In this document: one piece after another, positions 57,599 through 64,000 of the stretch
Layout of the letters: each line of letters opens with the position of its first letter
Numbering within the stretch: the first letter of the stretch is position 1
DNA from: Agapetus fuscipes
Lineage: Eukaryota > Arthropoda > Insecta > Trichoptera > Glossosomatidae
Assembly (NCBI GenBank): GCA_951799405.1
Contig: OX637359.1
Location: 7,560,201-7,624,200 of the forward strand
Length of the DNA: 64,000 nucleotides
Direction: 5' to 3'
Notes under the pieces: generated by a model
The model's database searches: none
Told to the model about the DNA's origin: nothing
Seen by the model: the letters and a program-made list of their open reading frames with translations, nothing else
Program-made: the position numbers and the translations under genes

Positions 57599-59389
57599 TT
57601 ACTGCGACAATGACTGTATGAGTCCCAAGATATAGCTTCCCAGATCTTCATCCTGATTGGTCCACGAGACGTACACACTTTTACATGGCTCGTCGCCTTC
57701 CACTTTCACCAACACAGATTCAACGGAAAGCGAAGGATCTCGCTCGCTCAAGTGCAGAGGCCATCTTGGTAAACGAGCGGCTAAAAGTCGACGCAAAGCA
57801 GCAGCGGCCGAAGGTGCTGAGCCCGGCGCACGAAGACGAACAGTGCTAGTGAAGCGGACAGTATGCCTCGCAACGCCTGCCTCTTCGCAAGCCTCGTCAG
57901 CGTCAGCTAAACCCAATTTCCCATCACGCATCGTTAAGACGCCATGTAGAACCCTACGTCGCTTGGGATCCGGTGGCGACGCATGATAGCGCAACGCTTC
58001 AGCTTTCAGTAAACGAAGCGACGTATCGACAGTTATTTTTAAGGGTGTTGTTATCACGCATGTTTCTCCGTTTGCAGGATTGTAGCAAGGTATATTAAAC
58101 TCTTCGTGGATCTTATGTTTTAGGAACTCCATTTTGTCAGCTTCGCCGTGTACGAGTAACACATTGGCAGGTTCGCAATAGCTAATAAGCTGCATGATAC
58201 CTTTTGCATCTGCGTGCGCTGAGAACGACATGTATTCCACGGCCATCTTCACTTCCACCACTTGTCCATTGTCAAACTCTACTTTTTTTGCACCATTTAA
58301 AATTTTATGTCCAACAGTGCCTTGCACACAAAACCCTGGCATTATCAGCATGTTAGCTTCATGCGGGGCCCACTTCTTGAAAATAGAAAGAGACAATCCG
58401 GCGTGCAACATCCCAGGAGTTGCAAAAACAACCATCGGGCCTGGATTATCGGCAACGACTTTATCAAAAGGCTTGATATGCTTAAAATCAAACATATTCC
58501 GCCTTACAAAGGTCTTGCGTATCTTCTGATTTGTCCACGTGATAAACATCTTATAGTAATTGTTCGCTTTCTCCGTTAAGCCCGCAGCAAAATACACGGG
58601 AAAGCGGAGATTCATCCTTTCCCAGTAAGTCTCAAGCAAGATGCAGAGTTCTTGCGCTCTCCCTAAAGCAAACACAGGGATCAACACCTTTCCACCTCCT
58701 TCTACGCATTCGTGGATCTTTTTTAAGAAGTCTCTTTCCCGGCAACGTTTAGAGTCTCTTATGGTTGTGGCATATGTGGACTCGGAGATCAGCAAATCGG
58801 GTCTACACTTATCGATCCAAGCAGCGCCTAAATGCCGGTCGGGCGTCATGTTGTAGTCCCCCGTGTAAACAATGGATTGATTACCGACTTTAACACGGAA
58901 CATACACGCGCCTAGAACGTGTCCTGCGTAATAAGCTTTGATCTCTAGATCAGCGTCCACCATCACGCTTTGATGCAGCGTAACAGCGGTCACCTTTTTC
59001 ATGCATTCTTTAATCATCTGCGACGTGAAGAAGTTGGCTTCACCTTTTCTTTCCACGGCCACTTTCCGCATGTCTTCCAGCAGGATGGGAGCGATGGCTT
59101 TTGTTGGGTGCGTCATGTAGATGGGTCCAGCGTAGCCCACCATCTCTGACATGTAAGGCAGGGCGCCGCAATGATCCAAATGGAAGTGAGAGATCAACAC
59201 GCAGTCTATGTGGCCTGTTAGCGCTCCTTCGGCCGCTACGTATGAGAAATCGGGAAAGCGCCGCTCGTCGTTGTAGCCCATGTGCATGCCGCAATCCAGC
59301 ATTATGTTTTTACCGCCCATTGACAGTAAAATACAGCTGCGGCCCACATCTTGACCGGCGCCCAGTGGGGTGATTTTAATATCAGGCAT
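57599..59389 (-). CDS. IntS11: Integrator complex subunit 11 (RNA endonuclease), single exon
   Basis: Catalytic subunit of Integrator, a nuclear metallo-beta-lactamase/beta-CASP endonuclease that cleaves snRNA 3' ends and nascent transcripts during promoter-proximal termination; it pairs with IntS9 and IntS4. The complete 596-aa frame is uninterrupted. The start chosen is [10 protein letters not shown] at 59389, which matches the family N-terminus; an upstream in-frame Met at 59419 adds ten atypical residues. Motif 2 is SHFHLDHCG (His68, His70, Asp72, His73). ISEST near residue 203, YAGHVLGA and FSAHADAKG supply further metal ligands and beta-CASP residues. The C-terminal domain from about residue 440 is intact, with an Ala/Arg-rich stretch near 545. 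No intron is visible, unlike all neighbouring genes. The gene is convergent with TTLL15 and divergent from Atg14. Confidence 0.97.
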   Translation of the reverse strand: MPDIKITPLGAGQDVGRSCILLSMGGKNIMLDCGMHMGYNDERRFPDFSYVAAEGALTGHIDCVLISHFHLDHCGALPYMSEMVGYAGPIYMTHPTKAIAPILLEDMRKVAVERKGEANFFTSQMIKECMKKVTAVTLHQSVMVDADLEIKAYYAGHVLGACMFRVKVGNQSIVYTGDYNMTPDRHLGAAWIDKCRPDLLISESTYATTIRDSKRCRERDFLKKIHECVEGGGKVLIPVFALGRAQELCILLETYWERMNLRFPVYFAAGLTEKANNYYKMFITWTNQKIRKTFVRRNMFDFKHIKPFDKVVADNPGPMVVFATPGMLHAGLSLSIFKKWAPHEANMLIMPGFCVQGTVGHKILNGAKKVEFDNGQVVEVKMAVEYMSFSAHADAKGIMQLISYCEPANVLLVHGEADKMEFLKHKIHEEFNIPCYNPANGETCVITTPLKITVDTSLRLLKAEALRYHASPPDPKRRRVLHGVLTMRDGKLGLADADEACEEAGVARHTVRFTSTVRLRAPGSAPSAAAALRRLLAARLPRWPLHLSERDPSLSVESVLVKVEGDEPCKSVYVSWTNQDEDLGSYILGLIQSLSQ

Positions 59390-61136
59390 TTTGCTCAGAT
59401 ACCAACGAAAGTGACACAAATTGAATCACAGTATAACGGTGTACATTAAATTACACACAAATTTATAATTACTGTTTTATATTATTCAATAAATAAAAAA
59501 ATATTTAAGGAGTTAGGTTAGGTATCAGTTTGACACATTAAATGACAGATTGCTTATGAACGCGCAGTTGTACCAACAATCACAGAGTATATAGGTACTT
59601 AGAGAAGCCACTCTATAGCTTTGAGGTAGGTACGTACTTCGAAACCCCCTTCTCCGTCTTTCTTGCTTCGCTGCCTCAACAAGTACCTATTCGGACTTTG
59701 ATCTTGTATGCATGTGTGTATAAACACGCGACAGGCGGGTACACCCACACCACTATATTCATATATTATTATCTGCCCTGATATTATTAATAAATATTAT
59801 TATTATTGCTAAAGCTGTAAAAATAAAACGATTAGATTTTGCACAATATTTATTTATTCAAAAAAGATTAGTCATACAATCACAAAAATATAGGTACACT
59901 GTGCAAAGAAAAAAAATAATAAAAAACACAAATGATATGGCAAAAATAAACTAAGTAGGTAGATAAACAATCAAATAGGCACCTGCCAGAGAAGATAATA
60001 TTGTCAAGGACACTGGCATTCTGTATCTGTATTTCTTGCAAAAGTTTTGGATCCCTGATGATTGTCCTGATGATGGTCTGAGGACTGGAAATGTTTATAA
60101 TATGAAATCTATACACTTTACTTTCACTTCCTTCGGCTCATCAGCCTTAAAGGATCCAGGGACTCCTGCACCACAATCCTCTAGGACTCTGCCTTGTGCT
60201 GCTTCCCTTCATGGTCCCCACAGATGGTCCCCTCACTCCCAAAACTTCGGCGTCAGCTTCGAAGTTCTCTGCCCACCGCATCCTCGTCTACGTGGTTAGC
60301 ACCTGAAGGGGCACCATCCAAGACAGTTCTGATGATCCTGGAGTCTTCTGCACGTGCTACATTTCCGGACACTGGAGTCTTCTTGATTTCATTAATCTCT
60401 ACACTCTCTTCAATTGCAGTGAAAATATAACAGTTAATTTCAAATACGCTTGACGCATTGACGTTCACAGAGTTGACGTGAGTTGACGTTTGAGACGATC
60501 GACGGCGTCTAACAGGCCGGTGCTAAGCACAGTTCAACCATCATTAAATATATATTTATTAATCAGTTTTTTATAAAAAAAAACCAGTAATTTAATAAAT
60601 AATAAACAATACAAAGTTAATTAACACTTAAACTCTTTTTTTAAATGAATAACAGTAGGTAAATATAAATCATTATTTCAATTTTATTTACGCTCATTCT
60701 GATTTCAGTTAAAAAAAAACCACCTCTTCTCCTTCCTCCTTACTCCTTCCCATTGTGCCCAAGTATGTCCACACCCAAGATGGATTCCAATATGGCTACC
60801 GATATTATAAAACAAGGTTACCAGTAGCAAAATACTAGTTAACGGGGTCCCAACAATGCAAAAATAAAAATTACATGTTGCCAACGGCTAGCGAAAGGCT
60901 AAACGTTTTCAGCACGAATAATGGCACGAATGTTCCAAAATGAAATATTTCTCGGCAGGCAGACGTCACAGATCTCTATAACTAGGGTTTTTAGCAACTC
61001 GTAATATAATATTTAGTCTGAGACCTAGCATTCCGGCTACGTGACGTAATAGCTTTCTGCACGGACCTCATTTTGCCAACTGCGAAGTCACGCGAAAAGT
61101 TTGTTTTCATTATTGTCTATCAGTGTCAAATCAGTA
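59390..61136. promoter_or_regulatory. Divergent promoter region between IntS11 and Atg14
   Basis: The two start codons point away from each other across about 1.75 kb. A LINE fragment (60120-60340) occupies the middle. No specific promoter motif can be assigned by eye. Confidence 0.5.
60120..60340 (-). mobile_element. LINE fragment related to 32190-32350
   Basis: GCTTCCCTTCATGGTCCCCA, CGGCGTCAGCTTCGAAGTT and GGCACCATCCAAGACAGTTC parallel CTCCATGGTCCCC, GTCGGCCTCGACATTG and GGGCATCATCCAAGACA. Heavily diverged. Confidence 0.5.
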
Positions 61137-63570
61137 ATGGCGACGAGCTGTTCGAGCGACAGCTGCGGAGCCCCCAAAGATTTCAATTTATCGTCGATAG
61201 AAGGGAGCGACAGTAGATTTAGCATTACGCATCAGAAATGTTTATTGTGCCTTCATTTTAGAAAAGTGTTTTATTGCAAACAATGCATCAAGAGCGGAGA
61301 TTTCGTCCATTCCACTTCGCACTACGCGGAGAGGTAAGACGACCTTTGTGTTTACAAACTTTCAATTGTCAATTCGCAGAAGTTGAGGTTTTTTACGCAG
61401 ATGTATTGTTTGGAGCGTTGGGCATCATAACGGTACTTTTAAGGATACATTTCTTGTTACTAACCGAGCTAGGAAAGCCTTTAGGCGTCTGTTATCAAAT
61501 AGCCATTGCGAAATATGATGATGATAATATTATTTCTAATTTGAAAATTTAAATACCTTCTAAAGATCAGAGGCGTAACCAAAAATAAAAAAAAGACGCA
61601 ACACAAAATATTAGATTTTATTTTCAAAATACTTAGTTTTCTTCAATGTTTATCTAGGTTGGTATGCGGCTGACCACCCATACTGTAGAAAAGATTCACT
61701 TTGCCAATGTTACCCTTATTTCAGAAAAGGTCGGCAGGAGTTGCAGGGTCTATGTCCATTTGAGATTTGGTTTTTATGTTGTAGGTTCACATGTGGCATG
61801 TGCATGCGCAAATTTGTATGTGTCTGCTTGTGAGAATGCATGTAATGTGAATCCCTAATGTTAGATATCTTTGCAACTCAGGTTAGATTAGATATCTCTA
61901 ATTAAGAGAAAAATTTAACATATTTACTTAAACCTATTCTAAATGCACCAAAATGGTTGGTCCTTATTTTGGAGTAAGTTTCAACATGGGGAGCACAGTT
62001 AGGCTCGCATGTGACAAAGTAATATTTTTTTATTGCTTGCTAAGGACTAGTCACAAGAGACTAAAGAAGGCTCTCGTCAACGTTATGAATTATTTTATTT
62101 TGTTCTTAGCAGCAGCTCCATTGGATACATTTTTCTGTTTAGATTCTCAGAGAAGCAAGTTCGTCTTCTGCGCGTGCGGGCATGCGTGGAGAGCGTAGAG
62201 CGTCGCTGCCTCTCTTTATGCGCCGCGAGACATAGAGCAGAAACGTGTCAGCTGGAACTGCGTCTTGGTCACGAGCGCGCCGCGTTGCTGGCAGCAGCCA
62301 TCGCAGAGGCACAAGATAACCTCCAAAAGCGTCGGGCGCAGTTGGAAGAGCTCCAAAGCATCACCGCGTGTCTTGGGGCTCGGCTGCCTGGGGATGCTAG
62401 GGCTCTGGAGCAGGCCAGGAAGGTGGTGGCTTCAAGGAGGGAGGAGTTGAGGGCGCAGGCTTTGGAATCGCAGCTTGCGAAGGAGAGTTTGAAGAAATTG
62501 CAGCGAGCGCGGTTGAAACAGCTCGCTGATTATGTGTTTCCGGTGTCGCATGTGCATCCTGGAGCTGAACACAGGTGAAGCAAATATAACGTTTTTGTTA
62601 TGAAGTGTGTGCTAAAGGTTTCCCTGATTTTTGTAAATTTGACCATTTATCATAATATAGGACGTGTTCTATGATAAATTTATAACGTAGTCTAGTGGTT
62701 AACACTTCGGACTTGTGATAGGAAGGTAGTCGGTTCGAATCCCGGCGGAGCATAAAAAAAAAAAAAAAAACAAATTTACTCTTCGCTAGTCGCCATAGGT
62801 TCATTCAGCCTTACATCAACTGTGTCTAGCTTGAGAAATGGTGCTTCGTACAGCGACGACCAAGCTCGCAGACAGCGCTCACCAAATAAATCAGCCTACT
62901 ATTATTATTATATAGCCAAAATGCTACCAAAGTGTTTTGTTCCACATCATCTGCTGAACACAGAGTAATATTTTCAATAGTAACTCTCTCGCCATTCCGC
63001 TAGGGATGGGCAAATCCTCTGCAGATTTGCCTCCATTGTTTCCTTTCCTTGCATACCTCTTTAAATTTTTTAATATCCATCACATTTTTCATACAGTGGT
63101 AGACTTTAGAAAAAGAGAAGAGCATGCACGAGCTTTTCAATGTAGTTGGTTGGTAGCTTTGATATCTGAAGAATATTATTTTTTAATGTAAGTACTGAAA
63201 TTTGAGAACAGTGAGTTCCATGACTAAGGGGAAGTGTTCTATTCACATATTATAATTAACCTTTAAAATTAAAATGAATTACATTTTTTGGGTGTTAGAC
63301 TTGAAGTAGAAAGAAGAACTTACATTATTTTTTACTTTTTGCTGGCATCGTAGCCAACGTCTTTGGGAGACACCCCTTTTGCGCCACGACTAAGAATGAA
63401 GGTTTTTTTTTACTGTTCCAGTGCTGGGTGTGGTTCAGGCTGCACGGAGCTGGCTCTGGCTGAGGCAGCTCGGCCCGCAGGACCTGAGGGAGACAGGGTT
63501 GAGCCTCCTCTGCAGCTGCTGACTGCCTGTCTGCCTCTGCCACAGGACTACAGCGCCTACACTCACTGGG
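61137..63570 (+). CDS. Atg14: Atg14/Barkor autophagy protein, 5' part (continues past window)
   Basis: Subunit that directs the class III PI3-kinase complex (Vps34, Vps15, Beclin1) to autophagosome initiation sites at the ER. Exons 61137-61333, 62143-62574 and 63422-63570 join in phase with good splice sites; the reading frame ends in phase 1 at the third donor, so further exons lie beyond the window. Cys35-x2-Cys38 and Cys47-x2-Cys50, followed by SGDF, match the family's N-terminal Cys motif. Exon 2 encodes about 140 residues of Glu/Arg/Leu-rich coiled coil ending in LADYVFPVSHV, comparable to the family's end-of-coiled-coil segment. Exon 3 ends with DYSAYTHW, a family hallmark. The C-terminal membrane-curvature-sensing (BATS) domain is not in the window. 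Exon 3 starts about 10 bp after a dispersed repeat. Divergent partner is IntS11. Confidence 0.92.
61656..61892 (+). mobile_element. LINE-A 3' UTR copy in Atg14 intron 1
   Basis: TAGGTTGGTATGCGGCTGAC to TTTGCAACTCAGGTTAGATT. 5'-truncated by about 12 bp relative to other copies. Confidence 0.87.
62687..62905 (+). mobile_element. SINE-B (tRNA-headed), Atg14 intron 2
   Basis: GTAGTCTAGTGGTTAACACT head and GGTTCGAATCCCGGCGGAGC, then a shortened body with a poly(A) interruption at 62754-62770. Confidence 0.85.
62978..63100 (-). mobile_element. LINE-E 3' end fragment in Atg14 intron 2
   Basis: TAACTCTCTCGCCATTCCGC through CATACCTCTTTAAATTTTTT, parallel to 1530-1640. Confidence 0.7.
63315..63410 (+). 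repeat. Family D repeat copy next to Atg14 exon 3
   Basis: GAAGAACTTACATTATTTTT and ATCGTAGCCAACGTCTTTGG, then CACCCCTTTTGCGCCACGAC. The exon acceptor is only 10 bp further on. Confidence 0.65.
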
Positions 63571-63662
63571 GTAAGCCAAAATCTTCATCATCATCACCAG
63601 CAGCACAGAAGGTCCTGAGAGGAGTTTATGTAATGCTTTATACTGGCCTTATATTTATCTGA

Positions 63663-63962
63663 CCGGTCCGTAGTCCAGTGGCAACACTGCGGACTCGTAA
63701 ATGGAAGGTTGTGGGTCCGAATGGGGGAGCACAAAAAATATACCATTTATATTTTCAAATATGCTCTTTGCTGGGTGAAAAATTCTTAAGCCTTTACCAA
63801 AGATTGGTCACTAAAGGTCCATCCAGCCTGACAACAACTGGGTCTTGCTTGAGAATTGGCGCTTTCTGCAGCGCCCAAGCTCGCAGAGGGCTCTTGAAGT
63901 GTGATTCACACAAAAAGAGCGCTTACCAAATAAATCATCCTAATATTATTATTATTATTAAA
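63663..63962 (+). mobile_element. SINE-B (tRNA-headed), Atg14 intron 3
   Basis: GGTCCGTAGTCCAGTGGCAA head, CCATTTATATTTTCAAATAT body, ATT-repeat tail. The B box is damaged (GGGTCCGAATGGGG). Confidence 0.87.
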
Positions 63963-64000
63963 AGTACTTAACAATGCCCATCTTGGAAGTTTAAAGTATC

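Noticed and set aside
57657..59373. Plus-strand ORFs across the IntS11 region
   Set aside because: Antisense shadows of the intact IntS11 frame.
59390..59419. Upstream Met adding [10 protein letters not shown] to IntS11
   Set aside because: The family N-terminus begins at MPDIKI; the extra ten residues are atypical and probably 5' UTR.

Overview
This is an AT-rich animal nuclear genomic window, almost certainly from an insect. It contains multi-exon genes with GT-AG introns, a PC2/amontillado convertase, Integrator and autophagy genes, and a dense layer of retrotransposons, SINEs and MITEs. The order is uncertain; frequent TAGGTA/GTACCTAC-type words look lepidopteran-like, but this is a weak inference.

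Five host genes can be reconstructed from reading frame, splice signals and phase continuity. (1) amontillado/PCSK2-like proprotein convertase 2, + strand, 18620-27266, with ten coding exons and the 5' end missing. (2) A mitochondrial-looking SDR dehydrogenase of the beta-hydroxybutyrate dehydrogenase/RDH type, +, 37805-41173, three coding exons and an expanded Ser-rich leader. (3) A TTLL15-like tubulin-tyrosine-ligase family protein, +, 44045-55411, seven coding exons, with an N-terminal membrane anchor and a Cys-rich C-terminus. (4) IntS11, -, 57599-59389, one uninterrupted exon. (5) Atg14/Barkor, +, 61137 to beyond the window end, three exons seen. TTLL15 and IntS11 converge; IntS11 and Atg14 diverge from a 1.75 kb spacer. 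Nothing suggests that the five genes form one pathway.

About 0-17 kb is a transposon graveyard. It holds a solo LTR, a 5'-truncated Jockey-like LINE with an intact RT frame, and a piggyBac-like element (6107-9806) with TTAA duplications, itself split by a fragment of a LINE with a restriction-like endonuclease. There are also many copies of one LINE 3' end, here called LINE-A, with an (AGATT)n tail. 17-28 kb is the amon gene, with MITEs, a pogo-like remnant and a solo LTR in its introns or flanks. 28-37 kb is gene-poor, with MITEs and minisatellites. 37-56 kb holds the SDR and TTLL15 genes; TTLL15 intron 5 carries a 56-bp minisatellite split by a 3.3 kb inverted-repeat element. 56-64 kb holds IntS11 and the 5' part of Atg14.

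The window contains no convincing unknown gene system. Its most unusual content is the TTLL15-like protein with secretory-pathway features, the resolvable nest of insertions with target-site duplications, and evidence that the commonest ~250-bp repeat is the 3' UTR of a LINE and not a SINE. Repeat boundaries without a stated duplication are approximate.
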